Below are positions 15,823 to 24,400 of a DNA stretch of 64,000 nucleotides, piece after piece. Position numbers and translations under genes: made by a program. The notes beneath the pieces were generated by a model that was not told the DNA's origin, did not search any database, and saw only the letters and a list, made by a program, of their open reading frames with translations. This stretch comes from Coriobacteriia bacterium (GTDB lineage: Bacteria; Actinomycetota; Coriobacteriia; Anaerosomatales; SLCP01): positions 1-64,000 of the forward strand of contig JAUVXE010000008.1 in the NCBI GenBank assembly GCA_030603745.1, in the 5' to 3' direction. Numbering within the stretch: the stretch's first letter is position 1; every line of letters starts with the position of its first letter.

Positions 15823-17645
15823 ACAGGGACGGGAACGGACGCGAGGTGACCTCCCCGGCTGGGGACCCCGCGACCCGGGGGTTTCTCATCGAGAGCTCCC
15901 CGGGGCGCTGCCTCGCGTGCTGGGCGTGCGTCCGCGCGTGCCCGGCACGCGCGATCCGGGTCGTCGACCACCGCGCGGAGATCGTCGAGGACCGCTGCAT
16001 CGAGTGCGGCGCGTGTGTCGGCGTGTGCGGGAGGGACGGCCACGTCGTGCGGGACGACCTTCCGCACGTGCGCGACCTCCTGGCGAGCGGCCGGCCGGTG
16101 GTGGCGCTGCTCGCGACCGAGTTCGTGGCGGCGATGCACCCGGCCACGCCCGCCGAGGTCGAGCGCGCGCTCGAGCGAGCGGGCTTCTACGCGGTCGAGA
16201 CCACCCTCCTCGGCGAGGAGCTCGTCGCGCTCTCCTACGAGCACGCGCACGCGCGCGCCACGGCGCCGGTGGTGTTGCGCTCGACCTGTCCGGTCGCCGT
16301 GTCGTGGGTGCGGCGGTTCCGGCCGTCGCTGGTTGGCGCGCTCGCGCCCATCATCCCGCCCTACATCGCTCAGGCGCGGCTCGTGCGGGCCCTCTATCCC
16401 GCGGACGTCGCCATCGTCTACGTCTCGCCGTGCTACGCGCGCAAGGACGAGATCGCCGATCCGCAACTCGCGGGGGCCGTCGACGTCGCGATCGACTTCG
16501 AGGAGCTCAAAGCACTCATCGGCTCGGCCGCCACGCCGATGGCGGCCGTCCCGCCGCCGTGCTCTGGGTCGCGACGCCCGGCGCCCGTGAAGGAGCTCTC
16601 GCTCACCGACGGCTACCCGCGCCGCACCCTTGTCGAACACGACATGACCTCGCAAGACGTCGTGGCGGTCCGCGGCGTCAAGGCCATCGACGACCTGCTC
16701 GGCGCGGTCGAGCGGGGGGAGGTCGGCCCACTCGTGGTCGATATGCTCTACTGCGACGGGTGTGTCGACGGTCCCGCGACCGGCTCGGAGCTGTCGGTCT
16801 TCGCGAAACGGACGGTGCTCGCCAACGCCGGCCGCGCCACGCCCCGGACCACGGTGGACACGCGCAAGCTGCTCGCGCATCTCCCGGCGGTGGAGACCGT
16901 CCGCTCGTTCACGGCGTCCCCCGCACTCATGCGGGTGTTCGACGACGCCCAGATCGATGCGTGCCTCGCCGAGGGGGAGTTCGAGAGCCGCGACGTGCTG
17001 CTCGACTGCGGGGCATGCGGCTACGAGACGTGCGTCGAGCACGCGGTCGCGGTCCTCGACCACGATTCGACGTGGGACATGTGCTTCCCGCTCCAGCGCA
17101 AGCGTCTCGAGCGGACGAACGAGGCCCTCGAGCGCTCGGCCACGCTCGACTCGCTCACGGGCCTGTGGAACCGGCGCGTGTTCTCGGAACGGCTCGAGGC
17201 CGAGGTGGCGCGAAACGCCCGCTACGGCACGGACGTCACGCTGCTCATGATCGACCTCGATGCGTTCAAGGAGGTCAACGACGGCTACGGGCACACCGTC
17301 GGGGACGCGGTCCTCGGCGAGGTCGCCCGCATCATGCGCGACACGGTCCGCGAGACCGACGTACCGGCGCGCTACGGCGGCGACGAGTTCGCACTCATCC
17401 TGCCCGGTATCGGCAAGACCGCCGGCTACGCGGTCGCCGAGAAGCTGCGCGCCCTCATCGCCGCCGCGGCGGTGCCCACGGACGGCGCGCGTGGCGGTGA
17501 CACGGTCTCGACGACCGTCTCGGTCGGGCTCGCCTCGGCGGGGGGGAGCACGACCAGCGCCTCGTCACTGGTCGAGGCGGCCGACCGGGCCCTCTACCGG
17601 GCCAAGGCGCACGGGCGTGACCAGGTCAGGATCGCACCGGACTGA
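15810..17645 (+). CDS. Ferredoxin/[FeFe]-hydrogenase-like/GGDEF fusion (putative redox- or H2-sensing diguanylate cyclase)
   Basis: A 611-residue fusion. Residues 34-73 bind two [4Fe-4S] clusters (C34, C37, C40, C44; C63, C66, C69, C73). Residues about 95-370 are a hydrogenase large-subunit C-terminal-like domain: the L1 motif is reduced to STCP (C160; the first Cys of TSCCP is Thr), L2 is SPCYARKDE (C208), and L3 is DMLYCDGCVDGP (C315, C318; C-x2-C, not the catalytic C-x3-C). This short form resembles what I recall of sensory (group C) HydS-type proteins. A third cluster motif (C400, C403, C408, C425) follows. Residues 445-611 are GGDEF with an intact GGDEF site (523-527) and an RxxD inhibitory site (R514-D517). 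I infer c-di-GMP synthesis controlled by electron flow or H2. ATG 15810 has ggagagg 10 bases upstream. Confidence 0.87.
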   Translation: MEALNRDGNGREVTSPAGDPATRGFLIESSPGRCLACWACVRACPARAIRVVDHRAEIVEDRCIECGACVGVCGRDGHVVRDDLPHVRDLLASGRPVVALLATEFVAAMHPATPAEVERALERAGFYAVETTLLGEELVALSYEHAHARATAPVVLRSTCPVAVSWVRRFRPSLVGALAPIIPPYIAQARLVRALYPADVAIVYVSPCYARKDEIADPQLAGAVDVAIDFEELKALIGSAATPMAAVPPPCSGSRRPAPVKELSLTDGYPRRTLVEHDMTSQDVVAVRGVKAIDDLLGAVERGEVGPLVVDMLYCDGCVDGPATGSELSVFAKRTVLANAGRATPRTTVDTRKLLAHLPAVETVRSFTASPALMRVFDDAQIDACLAEGEFESRDVLLDCGACGYETCVEHAVAVLDHDSTWDMCFPLQRKRLERTNEALERSATLDSLTGLWNRRVFSERLEAEVARNARYGTDVTLLMIDLDAFKEVNDGYGHTVGDAVLGEVARIMRDTVRETDVPARYGGDEFALILPGIGKTAGYAVAEKLRALIAAAAVPTDGARGGDTVSTTVSVGLASAGGSTTSASSLVEAADRALYRAKAHGRDQVRIAPD

Positions 17646-17657
17646 TCGGAGGCGACG

Positions 17658-18680
17658 ATGCGCACCGCAGCGCTCTGGCAGGCCGAGGAGGGCCGCGTCC
17701 GGTGCGCGCTCTGCCCGTGGCGCTGCCTCATCGCCGAGGGACACGCAGGGGTCTGCGGCGTGCGGGTCAACGTCTCCGGCCGGCTCGTCGCCACCACGTA
17801 CGGCACGGTCTCCTCGGTCGCGGTGGACCCGATCGAGAAGAAGCCCGTCTTCCACTACCGTCCCGGCTCGGCGGTGCTCTCGCTCGGGAGCGTCGGGTGC
17901 ACGATGCGCTGCGGCCACTGCCAGAACTGGCGGATCAGCCGCGCGCGGCCGGACGACGGGTCGGTCCCTTCGCGGCAGCTCGAACCCTCCGACGTCGTCG
18001 CCCTCGCCCGCGAGCACGGGTGCCCGGGGGTGGCCTTCACCTACAACGAGCCGGTCATCTGGGCCGAGTTCGTGCGCGACGTCTCCGAGCTCTGCCGCGC
18101 CGAGGGGCTCTTCACCGTGATGGTCACGAACGGCTACATCACGCCCGAGGGACTGGACTTCCTCGGCGAGTGGATCGACGTCTGGCGCGTCGATGTCAAA
18201 GGGGCGACCGACGAGGTCTACCGGGAGCTCTGCCACGTGCCCTCGCCCGGGCCCGTGTTCGCCGCAGCGGAGCGCGCGAAGGAGCGGTGGGGGATGCACG
18301 TCGAGGTCGTGACCAACGTGGTGCCCACGGTCAACGACGACCCGGACCAGATCCGCGCGATCGCGCGCTGGATCGTCGGCGTCCTCGGGCCGGACACGCC
18401 GTGGCATCTTACCCGCTTCATCCCCTACCTCGACTTCTCGCACCTCGAGCCCACGCCGGTCGAGACGCTGCGCGAGGCCGCCGGCATCGGGCGGGAGGAG
18501 GGGGTGCGCTTCGTCTACCTCGGCAACGTCTCGGAACCGGGCGCCGAGGACACCGTCTGCCCCCGCTGCGGGGCGACGGCGATCGCGCGGAAGGGGTACA
18601 CCATAGTGAAGCACACGACGCGCGACGGAGCGTGCGCGCGGTGCGGGACGGGGCTCGGGATCGTCGGAGAGGGGGCGTGA
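17658..18680 (+). CDS. amrS: AmmeMemoRadiSam-type radical SAM enzyme
   Basis: A 340-residue radical SAM protein of the pyruvate-formate-lyase-activase-like group named for the AmmeMemoRadiSam system. The cluster-binding motif is CTMRCGHC, preceded by the N-terminal CALCPWRC segment and the family's GVCGVRVN. A C-terminal CPRCG...C..C pair suggests a small zinc-ribbon end. The usual partner genes (MEMO1- and AMMECR1-like) are not in this window. It follows the hydrogenase-GGDEF gene after 12 bases, and its TGA stop overlaps the next ATG by 1 base. The reaction of this family is not well established. Confidence 0.87.
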   Translation: MRTAALWQAEEGRVRCALCPWRCLIAEGHAGVCGVRVNVSGRLVATTYGTVSSVAVDPIEKKPVFHYRPGSAVLSLGSVGCTMRCGHCQNWRISRARPDDGSVPSRQLEPSDVVALAREHGCPGVAFTYNEPVIWAEFVRDVSELCRAEGLFTVMVTNGYITPEGLDFLGEWIDVWRVDVKGATDEVYRELCHVPSPGPVFAAAERAKERWGMHVEVVTNVVPTVNDDPDQIRAIARWIVGVLGPDTPWHLTRFIPYLDFSHLEPTPVETLREAAGIGREEGVRFVYLGNVSEPGAEDTVCPRCGATAIARKGYTIVKHTTRDGACARCGTGLGIVGEGA

Positions 18681-19435
18681 TGGCCCAGCGGCATGCGCAC
18701 GACCATCGGGGACCGGGGCACGAGCACGACCTGCCCGCACGCCCCCGGGTACTCGTGTTCTTCGACTACGCCTGCCCCTTCTGCTACGTCGACCAGCACC
18801 GGTTCGAGGCGCTGCAACGCGAGATCGACTTCGAGATCGTGCTCGTGCCGTTCGAGCTGCGGCCCGAGCTCGACGAGCCGGTCGACCTCGCCGAGGCCGG
18901 CACGGGGCCCTCCGACCGGGTCGACGAGTACCTCGAGCGTCTCGCCGAGAAGGAGGGCTTCGCCTTCCGGCAGCCCGCGCTGCTGCCCAACACCCACCGC
19001 GCGATCGTCCTCGGCGAGGTCGCCCGGGACCGGGGGTCGGCCATCCACCTCGCCGTGCACCACGCGATCTTCTCGGCGTACTTCGGCGAGGGGCTCGACA
19101 TCGACGACGTGGACGTGCTGGTCGCGATCGCCGCCGAGGAGGGCATCGAGCGAGAGGAGCTCGAGGCGGCGTGGCGGGAGGGGACCTACGACGAGCGCAT
19201 CCACGAGTTCCGCCACCTCGCGCTCCACCTCGGCCTCGACGCGACACCCGCGGCGATCATCTGCAACGAGCTGCTGATCGGCTCGCGTCCGTCCGGCGTG
19301 TTGCGGGAGGCCCTGCAGCGGTGCGGGTCGCGTCTGCAGGCCGCGCGCGAGGCGGGATCCGGCGACACGGCGGACGATACGGCCGCGGCCGCGTCGCCCG
19401 CCGCAAAGGGCGCTCGCGCGCCCGGGGACGCGTGA
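18680..19435 (+). CDS. DsbA/FrnE-like oxidoreductase
   Basis: A 251-residue thioredoxin-fold protein of the DSBA/2-hydroxychromene isomerase group. The active-site pair is CPFC (C32, C35) in the pattern FFDYACPFCYVDQHRFE. The middle is helical, as in FrnE, and the ATPAAI segment near residue 192 carries the cis-proline region. There is no signal peptide, so it should be cytoplasmic. Two oddities: a His-rich N-terminal tail (H5, H7, H9, H14, H16) that may bind metal, and a disordered Ala-rich C-terminal tail. It is translationally coupled to the radical SAM gene. Confidence 0.82.
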   Translation: MAQRHAHDHRGPGHEHDLPARPRVLVFFDYACPFCYVDQHRFEALQREIDFEIVLVPFELRPELDEPVDLAEAGTGPSDRVDEYLERLAEKEGFAFRQPALLPNTHRAIVLGEVARDRGSAIHLAVHHAIFSAYFGEGLDIDDVDVLVAIAAEEGIEREELEAAWREGTYDERIHEFRHLALHLGLDATPAAIICNELLIGSRPSGVLREALQRCGSRLQAAREAGSGDTADDTAAAASPAAKGARAPGDA

Positions 19436-19450
19436 GCGGTGCCAAAGCGG

Positions 19451-19456
19451 TAGAAT
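19451..19456 (+). promoter_or_regulatory. Possible -10 box for the glycosyltransferase operon
   Basis: TAGAAT in the 78-base gap before the GTG at 19514, in the sequence context gcggtagaatcgggg. No clear -35 is seen. It resembles the boxes at 4852 and 15182. Confidence 0.35.
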
Positions 19457-19513
19457 CGGGGTGCGCGCGGCACCGTCGCGCAGCTCCGGCGAACCGATCG
19501 AAGGCGGCACCAC

Positions 19514-20764
19514 GTGACACCCTGCGTGATCATCCCCACGTTCTGGACGCGTCGTCGCGGACGCGTGCCCGATAACCTGCTCGCGGTCTACGATCACCCC
19601 ACCCCGATCGACTCAGACGGCACGCTCCCGGCCTGCCTGAGGTCGCTCGAGGAGGTCGAGGGCCTTGGCCGCGTGATCGTCACGGTCGCGACGACCGATC
19701 CGGCGATCGAGCACGCCGCCGAGGACCGGGTCCGGCAGATCCTCGCCGACTTCCCCGGTGTCGACGCGCTCGTCTTCGGGCCCGCCGAGCTCGGCTCGCT
19801 CCACCGCCGCCTCGAGCAGATCGAGTTCGCCGACATGATCCCCGGCGTGAGCCTCGTGGGATACGGCGCCGCCCGCAACGTCGGCCTGATCGCCGCGGCC
19901 ATCCTCGGCTGCGACACGGTGCTCTTCATCGACGACGACCAGATCATCGACGACCCCGGTTTCATCAGAAAGGCGATGGAGGGCATCGGCGAGCCGTACA
20001 AGGGCGGCAACCGGCGCATCCTCGCCAAGACCGGCTACTACACCGACGAGGCCGGCAACTACCAGCGCCACGAGGAGCCCCACTTCGCCGACATGTTCTG
20101 GCGCCGGGACGACGCGTTCAACGAGGCGCTCTCCATGGTGGACCGCCCGCCGAGGATCACGCCCTCCTCGATCGCGTTCGGCGGATGCCTCGCGCTGCAC
20201 CGCGACATGTTCTGCAACGTCTCGTTCGACCCGTGGGTCGTGCGCGGCGAGGACGTCGACTACGTCATCAACGCGCGCATGCACGGCGGTGACGTCTTCC
20301 TCGACGGCGAGTGGTCGCTCATCCACAAGCCGCCGAGGCTCTCCAGCGAGGCGCTGCAGTTCCGGCAGGACGTCTACCGCTTCATCTACGAGCATCGCAA
20401 GCTCGAGTTCGCGAAGTCGCAGGTCGACCTGCGCCAGGTGACGCCTGAGTCGATGGCGCCCTATCCGGGCCCGTTCATCTCCTCGAGCGTGACGTGGCGG
20501 GCGGTCCTCACCGCGCTGCTGCGCGGCGTCTCGCGCAAGGAGGGCGGCCGCTACTTGCGTGTCGCGCGGGTCGCCCTCAAGGACGCCTCGGACTACGCCC
20601 GTGAGAACTGCCAGGGATACTTCGACTTCCAGCGCCGCTGGCCGCTGCTGATGGACCGCATCTGGAACGATGTCGCGCTCAAGTCCCTCTTCACGGGCGA
20701 GCGCCGCATGGACCGGAGCGCCATCACGGGCCGCTTCCCGATGGTCCGCGGCGAAGACCGGTGA
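19514..20764 (+). CDS. Family 2-like (GT-A fold) glycosyltransferase
   Basis: A 416-residue cytoplasmic enzyme. The N-terminus TPCVIIPTFW fits the first strand of GT-A glycosyltransferases, and FIDDDQIIDD (about residues 138-147) supplies the DxD metal/nucleotide-sugar site. A GGCLALHRDMF segment and a later W-V-V-R-G-E-D motif correspond to the acceptor side and the ED motif. It has no transmembrane segment. The acceptor and sugar are unknown. The gene starts with GTG (aaggcgg upstream), and its end overlaps the TauE gene by 4 bases (GTGA). Confidence 0.7.
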   Translation: MTPCVIIPTFWTRRRGRVPDNLLAVYDHPTPIDSDGTLPACLRSLEEVEGLGRVIVTVATTDPAIEHAAEDRVRQILADFPGVDALVFGPAELGSLHRRLEQIEFADMIPGVSLVGYGAARNVGLIAAAILGCDTVLFIDDDQIIDDPGFIRKAMEGIGEPYKGGNRRILAKTGYYTDEAGNYQRHEEPHFADMFWRRDDAFNEALSMVDRPPRITPSSIAFGGCLALHRDMFCNVSFDPWVVRGEDVDYVINARMHGGDVFLDGEWSLIHKPPRLSSEALQFRQDVYRFIYEHRKLEFAKSQVDLRQVTPESMAPYPGPFISSSVTWRAVLTALLRGVSRKEGGRYLRVARVALKDASDYARENCQGYFDFQRRWPLLMDRIWNDVALKSLFTGERRMDRSAITGRFPMVRGEDR

Positions 20765-21552
20765 CCGGGGCGTTCGTCGCCGCCGGGGTGGGCCTCGTCG
20801 CCGGGGCGCTCTCCGGCGCGTTCGGCGTGGGCGGCGGCGTGGTGACCACGCCCGCCATCCGCTTGCTCCTCGGCTATCCCGAGCTGATCGCGGTGGGCAC
20901 GCCGCTGCCGGTCATCCTGCCCACGGCGCTCGCCGGCGCGCTCACCCATCTGCGCAAGGGGAGCGCCGACCTGCGCCTCGGGCTCGTGCTCGGTCTGTGG
21001 GGGATGCCCGCCTCGGTCGTGGGTGCGCTCATGAGCCGCGTGCTCGGCGGCACGGTGGTGCTGCTCCTGACCGCCGTCGTGGTCGTGGTGGCCGCCGTCG
21101 ACATGCTCCGTCCCGCCCCCGCCCCCGCCCCCGCCCCGCGTCGGCCGGCGTCGCCGGGCCACGCCGCACACGCCCCCGCCCCCGCCCCGCTGCCGCGGGT
21201 CGCGGCGATCGGCGCGACGACCGGCGTCTACTCCGGCCTTCTCGGCCTCGGGGGCGGCTTCGTTCTCGTCCCGATGCTCCGCCGGTTCGCCGGCCAGTCC
21301 GTGAAGGCCGCGATCGGCACGAGCCTCGTGGCCGTGGCGATGTTCGCGATCCCCGGCTCGATCACCCACTGGGCGATCGGCAATGTCGACGTATCGCTCG
21401 CGCTCGCGCTCTGCGTGGGCGTGATCCCGGGCGCGGTGCTCGGCGCCCGGCTGACCGTGGCCGCCTCCGAGACTCACGTCCGCACCGCTTTCGCGCTCTT
21501 CCTCGGCGCGGTCGGGGTCGTCCTCGGCGTGAACGAGCTGGGGCTGCTGTGA
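20761..21552 (+). CDS. TauE/SafE family membrane permease
   Basis: 263 residues with about eight membrane helices in two repeats, each containing the family's G-x-G-G-G signature: FGVGGGVVTTPAI (about 21-33) and LGLGGGFVLVPML (about 161-173). Family members move sulfite, sulfonates or other organic anions. The cytoplasmic loop between the halves is unusually Pro/Ala rich, encoded by CCCCCG repeats. GTG 20761 overlaps the preceding stop and the GTGA at the end overlaps the next gene, so the three genes are coupled. Confidence 0.88.
   Translation: MTGAFVAAGVGLVAGALSGAFGVGGGVVTTPAIRLLLGYPELIAVGTPLPVILPTALAGALTHLRKGSADLRLGLVLGLWGMPASVVGALMSRVLGGTVVLLLTAVVVVVAAVDMLRPAPAPAPAPRRPASPGHAAHAPAPAPLPRVAAIGATTGVYSGLLGLGGGFVLVPMLRRFAGQSVKAAIGTSLVAVAMFAIPGSITHWAIGNVDVSLALALCVGVIPGAVLGARLTVAASETHVRTAFALFLGAVGVVLGVNELGLL
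21112..21190 (+). repeat. CCCCCG hexanucleotide tracts inside the TauE gene
   Basis: Two runs of CCCCCG-type units (21112-21139 and 21171-21190) encode alternating Pro-Ala in the inter-repeat loop of the permease. The opposite strand has four or more G runs spaced by one base (GGGGGC units), a G-quadruplex-forming pattern. Such tracts are prone to copy-number change; six-base units keep the frame. Confidence 0.75.
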
Positions 21553-22391
21553 GCTCCGGGACCCTGCACCCGGCGAACGAGGCCGAGGCGGCGCGGGTGT
21601 GGCCCGCCGTGGCGGCCGCGCACCTGTTCGACTCCCGCGCCCGGTTCGAGCGGTTCCACGCCGAGGCGCCCTGGCGCGTGCACGTCACCGACCAGGGGGA
21701 GGCCGTCGTCTTCGAGCGGTGGCGCGCCCACCTCGAGGTGCTGGCGCTCAAAGGCCTCTGGGCCGCTCCCGGCCGCGTGCCCGCCGTGGTGCGCGCCGCC
21801 GCGCGCGTCGCGGCCGGTCAGGGGTTCTCGACCCTGCTGAGCCCCCTCGTGGCCGAGGAGGCCGCCTCGGCCTACCGGGCCGCGGGCATGGCGGACCACG
21901 CGGCAGTGGTCGTGCTGCGCTACGACCGTCACGCGTCGCCGCCGCTCGACGCCTCACCCCCGGCCGGGACCGTGCTTCGCCGCGCGCTCCCGGCAGACCT
22001 CGCCTCCGTCGCCCGCATCGACGCGGCCTGCTTCGACGCGTTCTGGCGCTACGACCCCGACCGCCTCGCCGGCTACCTCGTGGAGGACCGGCTCATGGTC
22101 GCCGAGGAGGACGGGCAGGTCATCGGCTATACTCTGTCCACGCTCGTGCGAGAGAGCGCGACGATCGGCCGTCTCGCCGTCGATCCCGCCGCGCGGAGGC
22201 GGGGCATCGGCAAGGCGTTGCTGGCCGACGCGCTCTCATACCTGGCCCGGACCGGGGCGGGCAGCGTGAGCCTGTGCACCCAGGAGGAGAATCGTGCGTC
22301 CCGGGAGCTCTACCGGTCGGTGGGGCTCCGCGAGCTGCAGGGGCGCCTGCTCTTCCTGACCTGTCCTACCGGGGCCGGCGCGAGAGAGTGA
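21549..22391 (+). CDS. GNAT family N-acetyltransferase
   Basis: A 280-residue protein. The C-terminal 150 residues are a complete GNAT domain: ALPADLASVARIDAACF at its start and the acetyl-CoA loop VDPAARRRGIGKALL near residue 215 (R-x-x-G-I-G). The N-terminal 130 residues look like a diverged second GNAT-like fold lacking the CoA motif. The acceptor is unknown. GTG 21549 overlaps the TauE stop (GTGA). It is followed after 7 bases by the LytS-type kinase gene, so the operon may extend through to 24864. Confidence 0.82.
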   Translation: MSSGTLHPANEAEAARVWPAVAAAHLFDSRARFERFHAEAPWRVHVTDQGEAVVFERWRAHLEVLALKGLWAAPGRVPAVVRAAARVAAGQGFSTLLSPLVAEEAASAYRAAGMADHAAVVVLRYDRHASPPLDASPPAGTVLRRALPADLASVARIDAACFDAFWRYDPDRLAGYLVEDRLMVAEEDGQVIGYTLSTLVRESATIGRLAVDPAARRRGIGKALLADALSYLARTGAGSVSLCTQEENRASRELYRSVGLRELQGRLLFLTCPTGAGARE

Positions 22392-22398
22392 GGCCAGC

Positions 22399-23718
22399 GT
22401 GACGCCGAGGCGGACGATACTCTTCGACTCCCTGCTGCTCTTCGCCGTCACCGTGCTCGCGATCGTGGCCGGCTGGGTCCTCATCGTCGCCGACACTCCG
22501 GCGTGGGTGCTCTCCGCCTCGCTCGCGGGCCTCACGCTCATCGCGATGGGCAGCGTGGTCGCGCGCTGGGTCAGCCGTCCGGACCACCTCAAGGCGATGC
22601 AGTCCGACAGCATCCTCGATATCGCCAACCGCAGCCTGTCTCACCTTCGCAAGGGGCTCGACGCCGAGACCGCCGGCGAGGTGTGCCGCCTCGCCCTGAT
22701 GCGGACCGAGGCCGCGGCCGTCGCGATCACCGACACCGAGCAGATCCTCGGCTTCGCGGGCCTCGGCGAGGACCACCACGCCGTTGGCGGGCCGATCCTC
22801 ACGCGTGGTACGCGCGAGGCGATCGAGCTGAACGAGCATCGCATCCTCGAGAGCCGCGCCGACATCGGGTGCCCGGAGCGCAGCTGTCTGTTGCGCGCGG
22901 CGATCGTCGTCCCGCTCGAGATGCGGGGCAGGCCCGTCGGCACGCTCAAGTTCTACTACACGACCCGACGCCTGCTCAACGAGACGCAGGTCGCGATGGC
23001 CGAGGGGCTCGCGCGCCTGCTCTCCACGCAACTCGAGCTCTCCGAGCTCGACCGCCAGACCGAGCTCGCCTGCCGCATGGAGCTCAAGGCGCTGCAGGCG
23101 CAGATCCACCCCCACTTCCTCTTCAACACCATCAACACGATCGCGATGCTCATCCGCACCGACCCCGACCGGGCTCGCGGGCTCCTCCGGGACTTCGCGC
23201 GCTTCTACCGGCGGACCCTCGAGGCGAGCGAGGAGCTCGTCCCGCTCCAGCAGGAGATCGAGTTCGTGCGTACCTACCTCACCTTCGAGGAGGCGCGCTT
23301 CGGCGATCGGCTCGAGGTCGCCGAGGACATCGACCCGTCGGTGCTCGCGGTCTACGTGCCCTCCTTCGCGGTCCAGCCCATCGTCGAGAACGCGGTGCAG
23401 CACGGCATGAAGGCCGAGGGCGTCCTGCACATCGGCATCACGGCGCGCCGGACCGCCGACCGGGTGACGGTCGAGGTCACCGACGACGGGATCGGCATGT
23501 CGCCCGACGACGTGGACCGGGTCTTCGAGCCGGGATTCGGCAAGGGGCTAGGAATCGCGCTGAAAAACGTGGACGATAGACTGAAGGGCCACTACGGTCC
23601 CGACTCCGGCCTCACCGTCACGAGCGAGGAAGGGTCCGGGACCCGGGTCTGCATCGCGATCGAGCCCGTGTACGCCGAGGGAGGTGTCGATGACGCTCAA
23701 GGCTCTGGTGGTCGATGA
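22399..23718 (+). CDS. LytS-family sensor histidine kinase
   Basis: 439 residues: two N-terminal membrane helices (about 10-60), a GAF-like sensor domain (about 75-215), the HisKA_7TM-type His_kinase domain with the motif IHPHFLFNTINTI (phospho-acceptor probably H239), and HATPase_c (about 330-435) with PIVENAVQHGMK and DDGIGMS. It lacks the 5-TM LytS domain, so the signal is likely intracellular and sensed by the GAF domain. The end overlaps the LytTR regulator gene by 29 bases. In other bacteria such pairs often control organic-acid uptake; the acetate-type symporter 2.4 kb downstream is a candidate target. Confidence 0.9.
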   Translation: MTPRRTILFDSLLLFAVTVLAIVAGWVLIVADTPAWVLSASLAGLTLIAMGSVVARWVSRPDHLKAMQSDSILDIANRSLSHLRKGLDAETAGEVCRLALMRTEAAAVAITDTEQILGFAGLGEDHHAVGGPILTRGTREAIELNEHRILESRADIGCPERSCLLRAAIVVPLEMRGRPVGTLKFYYTTRRLLNETQVAMAEGLARLLSTQLELSELDRQTELACRMELKALQAQIHPHFLFNTINTIAMLIRTDPDRARGLLRDFARFYRRTLEASEELVPLQQEIEFVRTYLTFEEARFGDRLEVAEDIDPSVLAVYVPSFAVQPIVENAVQHGMKAEGVLHIGITARRTADRVTVEVTDDGIGMSPDDVDRVFEPGFGKGLGIALKNVDDRLKGHYGPDSGLTVTSEEGSGTRVCIAIEPVYAEGGVDDAQGSGGR

Positions 23719-24400
23719 CGAGGCTCCGGCGCGCTCCGAGCTCCGCTACCTGCTCGACGAGGCGGGCGGCGTCGAGGTCGTGGGGGAGGCGTCGAACGCC
23801 TCCGAGGCCTTCCAGCTCATCAAGGCGATCCCCTACGACGTGGTCTTCCTCGACATCGACATGCCCGGACTCTCCGGCGTGCAGCTCGCCGAGACCCTGA
23901 CCGAGCTCGAGCGTCAGCCTTCGATCGTGTTCGTGACCGCACACAGCGAGCACGCGGTGAAGGCGTTCGAGGTCGCCGCCTCGGACTACCTCGTCAAACC
24001 GGTCGAGCTCGACCGGCTGCGCACGGCCATCGCCCGCCTCGCCCCGGCCCAGCACGAGGGTGCGCGGGTGGAGCGGGTCCCGGTCGAGAAGGCCGGCAAG
24101 AAGCTGTTGCTGCAGGTCGAGGACATCTTCTACATCATGGCCAAGGACGACTACTCCTACCTCCACACGGACTCGGAGCGCTACCTTTCGACGATCTCCC
24201 TGGCGCAACTGGAGCGAAAGCTCGACCCGAGCGGCTTCTTCCGGGTCCACCGGCGCTTCCTCGTCAACCTCGCCCGCGTGCGCGAGGTCGTGCCGATGTA
24301 CGGCGGTACGCTGCTGCTGACCCTCGACGACACCGAGGGCACCCAGGTGCCGGTCTCGCGCCGCCGCGTGCCGGCGCTCAAGAAGGCGATCGGCCTCTGA
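23690..24400 (+). CDS. LytTR-family response regulator
   Basis: 236 residues: receiver domain (1-118) with D9/D10, phosphoacceptor D55 (VVFLDIDMPG) and the Lys in VKPVEL, followed by a LytTR DNA-binding domain (about 135-235) with FYIMAKDDYSYLHT and FFRVHRRFLVNLARV. ATG 23690 has gagggagg 5 bases upstream; GTG 23684 in the same frame is less likely. It overlaps its kinase partner, and its stop overlaps the next gene's start by 1 base. LytTR proteins bind pairs of imperfect direct repeats; none was identified with confidence. Confidence 0.92.
   Translation: MTLKALVVDDEAPARSELRYLLDEAGGVEVVGEASNASEAFQLIKAIPYDVVFLDIDMPGLSGVQLAETLTELERQPSIVFVTAHSEHAVKAFEVAASDYLVKPVELDRLRTAIARLAPAQHEGARVERVPVEKAGKKLLLQVEDIFYIMAKDDYSYLHTDSERYLSTISLAQLERKLDPSGFFRVHRRFLVNLARVREVVPMYGGTLLLTLDDTEGTQVPVSRRRVPALKKAIGL

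Noticed and set aside
15810-17645. A catalytic [FeFe] hydrogenase
   Set aside because: The first Cys of L1 is missing, L3 has C-x2-C instead of C-x3-C, and no HydE/F/G or partner subunits are adjacent; a sensor role fits better.
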